Under the pieces are notes generated by a model that searched no databases, had not been told where the DNA came from, and saw only the letters and a program-made list of their open reading frames with translations. Shown here in pieces: positions 32,832-42,405 of a DNA stretch of 64,000 nt (positions are counted from its first letter, which is position 1; each line of letters opens with the position of its first letter). Made by a program: the position numbers and the translations under genes. Origin of the DNA: Salinivirgaceae bacterium (GTDB taxonomy: Bacteria > Bacteroidota > Bacteroidia > Bacteroidales > SZUA-534); contig JAKSOL010000013.1 of assembly GCA_024405635.1 (NCBI GenBank), forward strand, positions 1-64,000. The letters are read 5' to 3'.

Positions 32832-34652
32832 TTACATTCTCTCAGGAACTTCAATTCCAAGCAAAGCGCAACCTGTTTTAATTACATGTGCAACTAACTT
32901 GCTCAAGTTCAAACGGAATAGTTTTGCATCGGCATTCTCTTCTTTCAAAATTGAGCAATCGTGATAGAATTGATTGAATTCTTTTGCCAATTCGTAAATA
33001 TAGTTTGCAATAACAGCAGGACTGAAGTTTGCTCCAGCATCAGCCACAGTTTCGGGGAATGCTGAAAGGTCCTTAACAAGTTGAAGTTCTTTTTCGTTAA
33101 AGTCGCTGTATTTCAGTTCGTTATTCAAGATAATGCCTTGCTCGTCGGCTTTGCGCAAAACTGAACAAATGCGAGCGTAGGTGTATTGAATAAACGAACC
33201 TGTGTTTCCGTTAAAGTCAATTGACTCTTTTGGGTTAAACAACATTGTCTTTTTTGGATCGACTTTAAGAATGAAATACTTAAGTGCACCCAAGCCAATC
33301 ATACGATAAACTTGCTCGGTGTATTCTTTATCAAAGTCTTGTAGTTTGCCAAGTTCTTCCGATGTTTCGCGGGCTGTTTGAATCATTTCAGCAATCAAAT
33401 CGTCGGCATCAACAACAGTACCTTCGCGCGATTTCATTTTTCCCTCTGGCAACTCAACCATACCATACGAAAGGTGAGTAATGCTGTCGCCCCACTCAAA
33501 GCCTAATTTTTTTAACACAAGTTTAAGCACCTGGAAGTGATAATTCTGCTCATTACCAACAACATACAACAACTCGTTGAATTTAAATTGCTCAAAACGT
33601 TGATGTGCAGTACCAAGGTCTTGGGTCATATAAACCGAAGTGCCATCGCCACGAAGTAGCAATTTTTGGTCAAGTCCGTCGGCTGTAAGGTCAATCCAAA
33701 TTGAGCCGTCTTCCTTTTGGAACAAGACACCATCTTGCAAGCCTTTCATAACAATTGACTTACCAAGCATATAGGTTTGCGATTCGTAGTAAACCTTATC
33801 AAAATCGACGCCAAGAGCTTTGTAAGTAACATCAAAACCTTCGTAAACCCAACCGTTCATGGTTTCCCAAAGGTTGCGAACTTCAGCATCGCCGGCCTCC
33901 CATTTACGTAGCATTTCGCGAGCCTCAGCCATAAGTGGCGATTGTGCTTCGGCTGCTGCTTTGGCTTGTTTTTGTTCTTCTTCTAATAAAGTATCGTAAT
34001 TAGCTGGAAGTAAAGATTTTACTTCGGCTTTAAAATGTTTATCAAATTCAACATAGTAGTCACCAACCAAGTGGTCGCCTTTAATGTTAGCACTTTGAGG
34101 TGTAGCACCGTTACCCCATTTTTTCCAAGCTAACATCGATTTGCAAATGTGGATACCACGGTCGTTAACAAGGTTGGCTTTAATAACATTATGACCATTT
34201 GCTTTTAGAATTTGAGACACTGAATAACCGTAAAGGTTGTTACGAATGTGACCTAAATGCAAAGGTTTGTTTGTGTTTGGCGATGAATACTCAACCATAA
34301 ATGTTTTGCCAGATGAGCCAGCTGCTTTGCATCCAAAATTTTCGTCGGCAAGCATATCAATTGTATAGGTGCGCCAAAAATCAGCTGATAGTTGAAGGTT
34401 TAAGAATCCTTTAACAACATTAAATGCCGACACTTGAGGGCACGAGTTGCAAATAAACTCACCCAACTCGTTTGCTGTAGCCTCAGGACTTTTGCGTGCC
34501 ATTTTAACATACGGAAAAACAACTATGGTAAAATCGCCAGCAAACTCTTTTCGGGTTGCTTGAAGTGTTATGCTTTCTACCTCAACATCAACATTATACA
34601 ATGTTTTTACAGCCTTTACTGCGGCCTCTTTTACAATCTTCTGAATATCCAT
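32832..34652 (-). CDS. argS: Arginine-tRNA ligase
   Basis: Class I aminoacyl-tRNA synthetase charging tRNA-Arg, 606 residues. An N-terminal Arg-specific domain, the HLGH form of the HIGH motif in NKPLHLGHIRNN, KMKSREG in place of KMSKS, and the C-terminal DALR anticodon-binding domain (about 490-606) are visible. The frame extends to 34679, but a -7 box covers 34677-34684, so ATG 34652 (MDIQKIV) is the supported start. Monocistronic with a terminator. Confidence 0.96.
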   Translation of the reverse strand: MDIQKIVKEAAVKAVKTLYNVDVEVESITLQATRKEFAGDFTIVVFPYVKMARKSPEATANELGEFICNSCPQVSAFNVVKGFLNLQLSADFWRTYTIDMLADENFGCKAAGSSGKTFMVEYSSPNTNKPLHLGHIRNNLYGYSVSQILKANGHNVIKANLVNDRGIHICKSMLAWKKWGNGATPQSANIKGDHLVGDYYVEFDKHFKAEVKSLLPANYDTLLEEEQKQAKAAAEAQSPLMAEAREMLRKWEAGDAEVRNLWETMNGWVYEGFDVTYKALGVDFDKVYYESQTYMLGKSIVMKGLQDGVLFQKEDGSIWIDLTADGLDQKLLLRGDGTSVYMTQDLGTAHQRFEQFKFNELLYVVGNEQNYHFQVLKLVLKKLGFEWGDSITHLSYGMVELPEGKMKSREGTVVDADDLIAEMIQTARETSEELGKLQDFDKEYTEQVYRMIGLGALKYFILKVDPKKTMLFNPKESIDFNGNTGSFIQYTYARICSVLRKADEQGIILNNELKYSDFNEKELQLVKDLSAFPETVADAGANFSPAVIANYIYELAKEFNQFYHDCSILKEENADAKLFRLNLSKLVAHVIKTGCALLGIEVPERM

Positions 34653-34676
34653 TTCGCTTTTTATTATTTGAAGGCG

Positions 34677-34684
34677 CAAATATA
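34677..34684 (-). promoter_or_regulatory. -7 box of argS
   Basis: Minus-strand TATATTTG followed by CGCC, 25 nt upstream of ATG 34652. Confidence 0.6.
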
Positions 34685-34694
34685 GCAGTTGCGC

Positions 34695-37600
34695 TTATTG
34701 CTTAATAATTATTATTTGCTCTGTTTTGGTCCATTTTAGCGTACTAATACGCAGTATGTATATGCCACTTGGTAAGTTTAGTTCAACTTTTGACTCTCGC
34801 TCAAGTAATTCATACTCAGCCTCTTTCAATCCACATGTATTGTAAACCGAAAGATGTGCTGAATTTGAAGATTCTAATTCGATGTTAAAAATTCCGTTGC
34901 TTGGATTGGGCCACAATTTAAAGCTACTAAATTGCTGATTGTCAACACCAAGCAGTTTAATCATTGCTATTTGTATATTTTTACTCTCGTCAAGTTCAAC
35001 TAGCACTGTATCGTTTTTAAAACCGCTGTTGCTTATAACAAATGTGCAAGTTCCGCCTTTTGGCAAAGTAACAATGGCAACACCTGTTTCGTTTGTCAGC
35101 ACTTCGTTCCCATCAAACAAAAGGCTTGCTCCAACCATTGGCACTTGCTCGCTTGTTACATAAAATTTCAATCTAACTTTTTGTTCTTCAATAGAAGTAT
35201 CTTGCTGATGCAAATAAACATTAACAGTTTGATTTTCAGAAATTAATGCAACAGTATCATAAAGCGACATGCCTCCATAATGGACTTCAAAAGGCAAAGC
35301 ATCGGTTGATATTAATCCTGTAAATGTTGTGGCCCCTAACTTGTTTGTCATTTGATTTTGCCCATACACCGTAACAATTGCACTAGATAACAATGCGCTA
35401 TCTTGCGTATGAACATAGAAAACCACATTGCATTGCTTTTTCAATAGTTTTATCTTGATGTTTGAATCATAATCAACTACTACACTGTCAGTTACCATAG
35501 CGCACCCCGATGCTAAAACTGAATATTTCAACTTATCTTGACGAACATTGCAAATAGTAACAACGCCTTGCGAATCGGAGAAATAAGATTGTCCATCAAC
35601 TTGAACTTCAGCATTTTGAATTGCATTATTACCGTCGGTGATATTAAATGTTACACAAAATGGACTTTGCAAAACCACATCTATTTGGCCATTTGATTGC
35701 GACACGCTAACTTTTTGATAATAAGTCTGAAAATCATGATGTTCAATTTTCAAATCATAGTATTCGAACATTGCACCATAAACAGTTGCCTCACCATTGG
35801 CATCAGTTATAGTTTGTTGCAGATTATCAAACAAAACCGATGCTCCAACAACAGCATTAACGCCATCGGTTACACGCAATTTAATGCTTGAACTTTTATC
35901 AAGATTCACAATAAATGCAGTATCGGCAGTTGTAATCACTTTATCGGCATAAGGGACACAACCTGTAGAACGAATTTCGAGTTGGGTTTCGCCATAGTAA
36001 CGACCTGTAAATGTTACAGTTCCGTTTACCGTTTGCAAAGTTTGATTGCCAAATGTCACAGTGGCATTATTAACAAACTGTTCGCCATTGATAACATTTA
36101 TGGTCACGTTCCACATATCGCCAAGTTGCATATTTACAACAAGTTGCGTGGTATCGTCAATTGCAAGAACTTCGCCCTCTTCTATTTTATAATTCTGCGC
36201 CTGTACTTTATACCGATGCAATGCTCCAACTCCATAAATGGGAACCATAACTTGACCAAATGAGTTTGTTTCGCACACAATATCGGCCACCGAAACCAAA
36301 GCACCAGGAATTGTTTTATTGTTAGGATCTTTTACCGTAACGCTCAACCAATTAGGTCGAACCACATTAAAGCGCGTGTTTGGTCTTATTTTTTTTCTAT
36401 CGTAATAATCAGGAGGAGCAAGGCTATCGGAATAGCCATAACTAACTGAATAAAAGCTAGTTGAATGGCATTTAACTACAGTTCGAAATGTATTGTTAAC
36501 ATATAAATCGTTATCGCCCCAAACAATTTCAGCTAACAAATTATCGGTTCCGTTGTATAAAAAACCTCTATCAAAATCAATTATCTCCCACCCAGTTTGC
36601 GACGATAGCATATAACCATCAACATCAACAACTGGCTCACAATCAGACATATCGACAAATTCGCCCAACGAATTCAAACTTGTATGCTTTAGCCTAATAA
36701 CAAAGTTTGCCAAAGGAACTTGCAAATTTTCAGGTGTTGCTTTGTAAATATCAAAAGCCAAATTTCTGATTTGCAATGGTTTGCCACCTAAATCAGCTGC
36801 GGTGTACAAAATTTGAGTTTTGTTGTTTTCGTACACATTATTAAATGGATAATCTGAAGCAACTTTCGTTCCTGCACCAACAGTAACATACTCCTCCTCG
36901 CCAACACTAACAACGTAAGATGCCGAATGGCTAGTAAGATTGCGTTTATCGACAACAGAAGCCGATATCGCAACCATTGCAACTGGCGCAGTTATACGTT
37001 GCGACGAAATTGCAAAAGCAACGTCTACCTCGCTATTCGGTTCAATATTGGGCAAAACAATCTGCTGTTTAAGCAAATTTACAAAGTCAGATTCCCCTTC
37101 AAGTGCTAAATCAACAATTGGCGTTTCGGCTGTAAAATGGCCTTCGTTTATAACTTTTACAACAAGATTTACGGTTTCGCCATAATCCCACAAATGGTTG
37201 CCATTTGCTTTTGAATCATCAACTTTTATTGTCGATAACAACTTGATTTTAGGCACTTTAACCGTAACATTGGTTTCGTATTCAAATGTATATTCGCCCG
37301 AATTGATAGTTATTTTAAAAGGAATGATAGTTAAATCGGGGACACTATTATTTAAAGTAAAATAGCACTTTTGGGTGGTTGTACTCAACTGATTTTCAAG
37401 GTCTTGAATTGGAATATTGGTGTTATTTTCTTTCAGAGTAACAAAATTGCTTGTAGTAGTAATACTAACAGTAGCATTGCTCGATGCCACTTTTCCTAAA
37501 TTGGCTATTTTCAATTCAATAGCAAATTGTTCTCCACTCTCAACAACTCCATTTGAGTTTTGGTCAGAAATGTTAGTTTCATTAATCACCAAGAAAGGCT

Positions 37601-39659
37601 GATTGGGTAAAACTGACGAAATTGTAGTGATAACAGGTTTACGTTGCGCTTTGGTAACAACAATGTCGTAGACGGCAACATCAGTTAACAACGAAGTGTT
37701 AAGTACAGCTACTCCATCAACCGCAACTGCACTATTAATCAGCACATTATCCTTACTAATTGCCACCAACGAACCGCTCTCGGCTTTAACCGACAAAGTT
37801 GGCGAGCCAAGCATAATCACACTGGGCAATTCAACTGTATTTTCAGTAGCCGCAGCATAGTATGGAGCAAGCGATGGGTCGCCAAGACAATTGTATGTTT
37901 CCCAATAATATTGTGTACCTTTTTGCGATGGATAGTTACTATCGTGGGCTTCCGAAACAGCCAAATTTCCAACAAACATTATAGCTCCAGCCGTAACATT
38001 ATCGCTAACAAAAGGAGCATCATAAGCGCCAGTTGTACTATTTTCAACCGTAGGATAATCGCCTAACGAAAGGCTATGCGCACCTACCGCCCAATAAAAA
38101 TCCTCATACCAAAACGACTCGTCGATACTGCCAATGTAGCACACAGCACCTGCATTAGGTTTTCGCAACCAAGCCTCGCCTATGCAAGTTTTTGTTCCTG
38201 ACGAAGGAAAATTGCCTGAATAACAGCAATTTGCAACCACAAAAGGATACTTGCCTATATTCTGAAACTCGTTAACTGTTGCAATTTTCAACTCTGGGTC
38301 TACCCAAGTTGTTGTGCTTCCGTGTCCCGAATAATTATAAAAACCAACCGAAACCGATTCATTAGAATAACAACCTGTGTAGTTTATTGTTAAATAAGAA
38401 TTTACGGTTGTATAACCATGACTTTCATTAAAATAGTTTTCCAACGCATATTTAATTGTTGGCCTAACAATTTTAGAAGTGTAAGAAGCATCGTAACCTG
38501 CAACAAGTGTTGCCGAGTTAAGATACTTATCGTCAACAAATTTATACTGCTCGTAGGTTAAGGTTTTGTCAATAATTGCCTGCAAATCATCGGTAGTTGA
38601 AGCCGAAAAACGGCCAAAGTACATATCGGGCACATAGTCGTCATCGCCATCGATACACGCATAGTACAAGTCGGTTCCCAAACCTGTTTTAATGCCAATT
38701 TGCGAATAAGGCAAATCTTTTGTATCACCAACCAAAAGCAAATAAGTTGGTGCGCTATCAACCGCAGCCAATTGATTGTAACGTTCTTTTATCCAAGATT
38801 TTATATTGTCTGATGTTGTTCCTGTGGTTGCGGTTGAAACCAACTCTACCGAATACCCTTTCCTGCTCTTCCATTGAGCAAACTGGCGCATTTGATTTAC
38901 AAAAGCATCGGGACAAATAATTAGATATTTTATTGGATAATCAGTACAATCGGATTTTGCTGACGACTTCGAAGTTAAGACTTCAGCATTTAGCAGTTGC
39001 TTGTAAACACTCTGAAAATTAACCAATTGCGACTTACTATCGATTGCACCTTCAAAATTCACCTTAATATCAATACCACTATAAACTTTTAGTTCGTTGG
39101 TTGATGGATTATAGTCAATTGGCGATACTGTTATTTGAGCCAAATCGGCACCTCTAAATGTACCAATGCGCTCAATTTCAACAAGTTTTCGATTGGCAAA
39201 GCGTTTATTTTTGTAATGTTTTTTATCGTAATGGAATTTTATATTACGCGCCTTTTCGTTTTTTGAATACGAAGGTTGAAATGGCACTAATTTATGCTCA
39301 TAACCAAGGCTATCAAGCTGATAAATAGTAGTATCGGCAAATGTTGCGCGCACTGTACATTCGGCTCCACGAGGAATCAAAATCAATCGTTTGTATGCTG
39401 GTATTTGCGGTTTTCCAAGCTCTCCAACACGGTATGCTCCATCAAACTGCATTTCAAAAAAAGTGGCTCCATCAAATGTAACTTGGTCCATATTGACCGA
39501 CTCTACATTAACTTTTAGAGCAAAGCCCTTGCTGCTTACATTGCTTATTTTGAACTGATTAGCCGATTTGCCATTGCTGAAATGCAATGTACTTTGCGCC
39601 TGAGCATGAGCAAAAAACGCAAACAACAAAAAAAGTAATGTTTTAAGCCGTTTCATCAA
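34695..39659 (-). CDS. Gingipain-like C25 cysteine peptidase, T9SS cargo
   Basis: Secreted protein of 1654 residues. Order: signal peptide (1-21), gingipain-type propeptide (about 25-235), C25 catalytic domain (about 245-590), an Ig/CARDB-like region with a jelly-roll-like part (about 600-1150), six tandem ~75-residue carboxypeptidase-regulatory/PEGA-like modules (about 1170-1560), and a T9SS type A sorting domain in the last ~75 residues (LWPNPSNGIF). The catalytic dyad is H446 in YSGHGS and C479 in NCCYSGNF; the 33-residue separation equals that in RgpB and Kgp. It overlaps the mgtC stop by ATGA. Arg- or Lys-specificity cannot be decided. Start may be Met1 or Met2. Confidence 0.92.
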   Translation of the reverse strand: MMKRLKTLLFLLFAFFAHAQAQSTLHFSNGKSANQFKISNVSSKGFALKVNVESVNMDQVTFDGATFFEMQFDGAYRVGELGKPQIPAYKRLILIPRGAECTVRATFADTTIYQLDSLGYEHKLVPFQPSYSKNEKARNIKFHYDKKHYKNKRFANRKLVEIERIGTFRGADLAQITVSPIDYNPSTNELKVYSGIDIKVNFEGAIDSKSQLVNFQSVYKQLLNAEVLTSKSSAKSDCTDYPIKYLIICPDAFVNQMRQFAQWKSRKGYSVELVSTATTGTTSDNIKSWIKERYNQLAAVDSAPTYLLLVGDTKDLPYSQIGIKTGLGTDLYYACIDGDDDYVPDMYFGRFSASTTDDLQAIIDKTLTYEQYKFVDDKYLNSATLVAGYDASYTSKIVRPTIKYALENYFNESHGYTTVNSYLTINYTGCYSNESVSVGFYNYSGHGSTTTWVDPELKIATVNEFQNIGKYPFVVANCCYSGNFPSSGTKTCIGEAWLRKPNAGAVCYIGSIDESFWYEDFYWAVGAHSLSLGDYPTVENSTTGAYDAPFVSDNVTAGAIMFVGNLAVSEAHDSNYPSQKGTQYYWETYNCLGDPSLAPYYAAATENTVELPSVIMLGSPTLSVKAESGSLVAISKDNVLINSAVAVDGVAVLNTSLLTDVAVYDIVVTKAQRKPVITTISSVLPNQPFLVINETNISDQNSNGVVESGEQFAIELKIANLGKVASSNATVSITTTSNFVTLKENNTNIPIQDLENQLSTTTQKCYFTLNNSVPDLTIIPFKITINSGEYTFEYETNVTVKVPKIKLLSTIKVDDSKANGNHLWDYGETVNLVVKVINEGHFTAETPIVDLALEGESDFVNLLKQQIVLPNIEPNSEVDVAFAISSQRITAPVAMVAISASVVDKRNLTSHSASYVVSVGEEEYVTVGAGTKVASDYPFNNVYENNKTQILYTAADLGGKPLQIRNLAFDIYKATPENLQVPLANFVIRLKHTSLNSLGEFVDMSDCEPVVDVDGYMLSSQTGWEIIDFDRGFLYNGTDNLLAEIVWGDNDLYVNNTFRTVVKCHSTSFYSVSYGYSDSLAPPDYYDRKKIRPNTRFNVVRPNWLSVTVKDPNNKTIPGALVSVADIVCETNSFGQVMVPIYGVGALHRYKVQAQNYKIEEGEVLAIDDTTQLVVNMQLGDMWNVTINVINGEQFVNNATVTFGNQTLQTVNGTVTFTGRYYGETQLEIRSTGCVPYADKVITTADTAFIVNLDKSSSIKLRVTDGVNAVVGASVLFDNLQQTITDANGEATVYGAMFEYYDLKIEHHDFQTYYQKVSVSQSNGQIDVVLQSPFCVTFNITDGNNAIQNAEVQVDGQSYFSDSQGVVTICNVRQDKLKYSVLASGCAMVTDSVVVDYDSNIKIKLLKKQCNVVFYVHTQDSALLSSAIVTVYGQNQMTNKLGATTFTGLISTDALPFEVHYGGMSLYDTVALISENQTVNVYLHQQDTSIEEQKVRLKFYVTSEQVPMVGASLLFDGNEVLTNETGVAIVTLPKGGTCTFVISNSGFKNDTVLVELDESKNIQIAMIKLLGVDNQQFSSFKLWPNPSNGIFNIELESSNSAHLSVYNTCGLKEAEYELLERESKVELNLPSGIYILRISTLKWTKTEQIIIIKQ

Positions 39660-40357
39660 GCCTCCATATTGATTGACGATACGTATTCAAGTTCGCTCAT
39701 TTTTTTGCGAAGTTCTTGCTGCGACACTCGCGAATGAACTGAAACTTTGATTGTTACAACGCTTTGATTTTTTTCAAAATCGCATTGATAAGTATGACTT
39801 GAAGAGCGAACGCCTGCCGATTCGAGTACATTTTTCAGTTCATCAACATTAGGCAACGCAGTTGAACAATGCACCACAAGAATACGATTAGCTCCACCTA
39901 TTGACGAAAAACGCTCAAGATATTCGCCGCACACCAACACAAAAAGTGTAAGCAATGTAGCAATAACGGCTCCTCCAAAGAAACCAGCACCTACCGCTAA
40001 TCCAATAACCGACACAATCCAAATACAAGCCGCCGTGGTAAGACCTTGCACGCTACCTCGGCCGCGCAAAATTGCTCCTGCACCTAAAAATCCAACGCCA
40101 GTTAAAACCTGCGCAGCTATTCGACCAGGATCGCCATTCAAAAAATCGGGATAAAGTTGTGGAATCCAAATAGATATGAGCATTGCACAAGTTGAACCAA
40201 TACAAATCAAAGTAAACGTGCGCAATCCCGCATCACGGTGACGCAATTGACGTTCAAACCCTATAGCTCCACCAAGCAACAAACTGATTATCAACCTAAT
40301 TAACGCTGATAGTGTATCGATTTGAGTTGACCAAATAATTGAACTGATGGCATCCAT
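39656..40357 (-). CDS. MgtC/SapB family membrane protein
   Basis: Inner-membrane protein of 233 residues with about five helices in the first 150 residues and a C-terminal ACT-like cytosolic domain (about 155-233). MgtC signature elements are IGFERQ.RHRDAGLRTF near residue 35-50 and GVGFLGAGAILR around 87-98. Family members adjust growth under low Mg or acid; some inhibit the ATP synthase, others may transport. It lies first in a two-gene operon with the gingipain-like protease (4-base ATGA overlap) and behind a palindrome at 40360-40378. Confidence 0.9.
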   Translation of the reverse strand: MDAISSIIWSTQIDTLSALIRLIISLLLGGAIGFERQLRHRDAGLRTFTLICIGSTCAMLISIWIPQLYPDFLNGDPGRIAAQVLTGVGFLGAGAILRGRGSVQGLTTAACIWIVSVIGLAVGAGFFGGAVIATLLTLFVLVCGEYLERFSSIGGANRILVVHCSTALPNVDELKNVLESAGVRSSSHTYQCDFEKNQSVVTIKVSVHSRVSQQELRKKMSELEYVSSINMEA

Positions 40358-40359
40358 AC

Positions 40360-40378
40360 CTACTTATATTATAAGTAG
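40360..40378 (-). promoter_or_regulatory. Operator-like perfect palindrome before mgtC
   Basis: Two perfect 9-bp arms, CTACTTATA and TATAAGTAG, with a 1-nt spacer. It lies directly downstream of the mgtC -7 box and covers the expected transcription start, ending 2 nt before the ATG. That is a typical repressor-operator position. AT-rich sequence makes short palindromes common, but an 18/18 match at this position is unlikely by chance. Confidence 0.5.
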
Positions 40379-40386
40379 CAAAATTA
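40379..40386 (-). promoter_or_regulatory. -7 box of mgtC-gingipain operon
   Basis: Minus-strand TAATTTTG, 22 nt upstream of the mgtC ATG and adjoining the palindrome. Confidence 0.5.
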
Positions 40387-40691
40387 TGAAAAAAAGGCGA
40401 CTAACCCGATTTAACAAGTTGGCTTATTACCAAAAAACAACACAACGAAAAATAACAACTTTCAGCACAATAAAAGTAAAATAGACTTTTATTATTTTTT
40501 TAACACCATTTAGCATCATTCATTATTTAAAAACAGAGACAAATTAGTCAAAAAAGCAATGTATAACGTTGATTTACAATGAAATAAAACAGCAGCCTCA
40601 GACCACAAAAAAAGCTAACAGGCAAAAAGTGATTTTTATACTTTCGCATCGCAATTTTTGAGACAATTTTTAATACTAATCATTCAAAATT
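40387..40691. other. Intergenic region between mgtC and the DASS transporter
   Basis: About 300 AT-rich bases with no credible coding frame. A degenerate -7-like TACTTTCG lies at about 40638 and could drive the transporter gene, but the T-to-C change weakens it. No hairpin or repeat of note. Confidence 0.4.
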
Positions 40692-42251
40692 ATGGATTTG
40701 AAAAAGATTATTGGTTTAATTGCCACCTTGGTAGTTACCATCTTCTTGTGGGCAGTTCCAACCGATTTTTATGGTATGGAAGGGCTAACAGTTCTACAAC
40801 AGCGTGTAATTGCGCTATTTGTGTTTGCTGCACTTATGTGGATTTTGGAAATTATTCCAAGTTGGACCACATCTGTGCTAATTATTGTTCTATCGCTTTT
40901 GTTCTTGTCGGACAAAGGACTAGGATTTTTAATGGTAGATGCTGACGGTGCCAAACTTGAGGGCATTATGAAGTATCAAAAACTAATGTCGGCATTTGCC
41001 GATCCTGTAGTAATGCTATTCCTTGGCGGTTTTGCATTGGCTATTATGGCTCAAAAGTATGGCCTTGACGTAACATTGGCTCGCATGCTTTTGAAACCAT
41101 TTGGAACAAACCCAAAAATGGTATTGCTTGGTTTCCTAGTGGTAATTGCCATCTTCTCAATGTTTATGAGCAACACCGCTACAGCAGCAATGATGCTAGC
41201 CTTCCTTGCTCCTATTCTTGCAACATTCCCTGAGGGCGACAAAGGAAAAATTGGACTTGCACTTTCAATTCCAGTTGCAGCAAACATTGGTGGTATTGGT
41301 ACCACAATTGGAACACCTCCAAACGGCACCGCTGTAAGTAACCTTGAAACTTACTTCGGCATGAACATTTCATTTGGCGAATGGGCTATCCACATGATGC
41401 CATTTGTATTCATTATGATTGTAATTGCTTGGGTAGTTCTTCAAGTAATGTTCCCATTCTCAACAAAAAAACTTGAGGTTAACATTCCAGAAAACGATAA
41501 ACCACACACATGGCGCACCACTTTGGTATGGATTACTTTTGGTATTACCATTTTGCTATGGGCTACCGAAAGCATCACCAAAATCAGCTCAAACATTGTG
41601 GCTCTAATACCATTGGCAGTGTTTGTATGCACAGGCACATTCACCAAAGACGACATTAAACAAATTGACTGGAGTGTTCTTTGGTTGGTAGCTGGAGGTT
41701 TTGCACTTGGTTACGCAATGCTAGACATTTCAAAAGGCGGAACCGGATTGGGTTCAACTCTTGTAAACTCAATTCCTTTTGGCGACATGAGCATTATTCT
41801 AGTATTTGTGGTTGCAGGTTTGGTTTGCTATCTATTATCAAACTTTATCAGCAATTCAGCTACTGCAGCATTGCTCATTCCAATCCTTTGCGCTGTATCA
41901 ACTGGTCTTTCGGCAAACCCTGCATTTGCAAGCTTTGGCGGAACAAAAGCAATGATTTGCTTTGTTGCAACATGCGCTTCATTGGCAATGTTGATGCCAA
42001 TCTCTACCCCACCCAACGCAATTGCTTTCTCAACAGGTTTGATTAAAACAAAAGACATGCTTAAAGTTGGCGCTGTAGTTGGTGTAATTGGTCTTGTATT
42101 TGCATTCTTGTGGCTTACAAAGATTTTCCCTTTTGCTAACGATGCAGTTGCAGCCCCAGCTACTACAAAAACCGAAGTTGTAGCAGCTCCTGCAGTTGTA
42201 GCCGACAGCATTGTTGTTGATTCAACCGCAATTGATAGTATTGCTAAATAG
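40692..42251 (+). CDS. DASS (SLC13) family sodium:anion symporter
   Basis: Membrane carrier of 519 residues for dicarboxylates or sulfate/phosphate-like anions. It has the two family SNT-type motifs that bind sodium and substrate, SNTATAAMM in the first half and SNSATAALL in the second, each followed by a PPN loop (GTPPNGT and STPPNAI), and about 11-12 helices. The C-terminal ~35 residues form an unusual low-complexity tail rich in Ala, Val, Thr and Asp (AAPATTKTEVVAAPAVVAD). Which anion it carries cannot be determined. Monocistronic with a terminator. Confidence 0.9.
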   Translation: MDLKKIIGLIATLVVTIFLWAVPTDFYGMEGLTVLQQRVIALFVFAALMWILEIIPSWTTSVLIIVLSLLFLSDKGLGFLMVDADGAKLEGIMKYQKLMSAFADPVVMLFLGGFALAIMAQKYGLDVTLARMLLKPFGTNPKMVLLGFLVVIAIFSMFMSNTATAAMMLAFLAPILATFPEGDKGKIGLALSIPVAANIGGIGTTIGTPPNGTAVSNLETYFGMNISFGEWAIHMMPFVFIMIVIAWVVLQVMFPFSTKKLEVNIPENDKPHTWRTTLVWITFGITILLWATESITKISSNIVALIPLAVFVCTGTFTKDDIKQIDWSVLWLVAGGFALGYAMLDISKGGTGLGSTLVNSIPFGDMSIILVFVVAGLVCYLLSNFISNSATAALLIPILCAVSTGLSANPAFASFGGTKAMICFVATCASLAMLMPISTPPNAIAFSTGLIKTKDMLKVGAVVGVIGLVFAFLWLTKIFPFANDAVAAPATTKTEVVAAPAVVADSIVVDSTAIDSIAK

Positions 42252-42268
42252 CAAACAATCAACCAAAT

Positions 42269-42304
42269 AAAAAAAGCGCCTTTAGATTCTAAAGGCGCTT
42301 TTTT
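42269..42304 (+). terminator. Intrinsic terminator of the DASS transporter gene
   Basis: A 16-bp stem AAAAAGCGCCTTTAGA/TCTAAAGGCGCTTTTT with a 1-nt apical spacer and T tail. Confidence 0.9.
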
Positions 42305-42405
42305 ATTGCTCTAATTATAAACGTACATAAATAATCTATTATATTGCGATGCCTTATTTTTCCCACTCAAGGAGAATAAGAACCATTATCCCATTAAGGA
42401 AAAAC

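Noticed and set aside
42349..42405. Longer N-terminus of phosphatase 1
   Set aside because: The extra 19 residues are basic and not a signal peptide; a clean signal sequence begins at ATG 42406 with AAGGA upstream.
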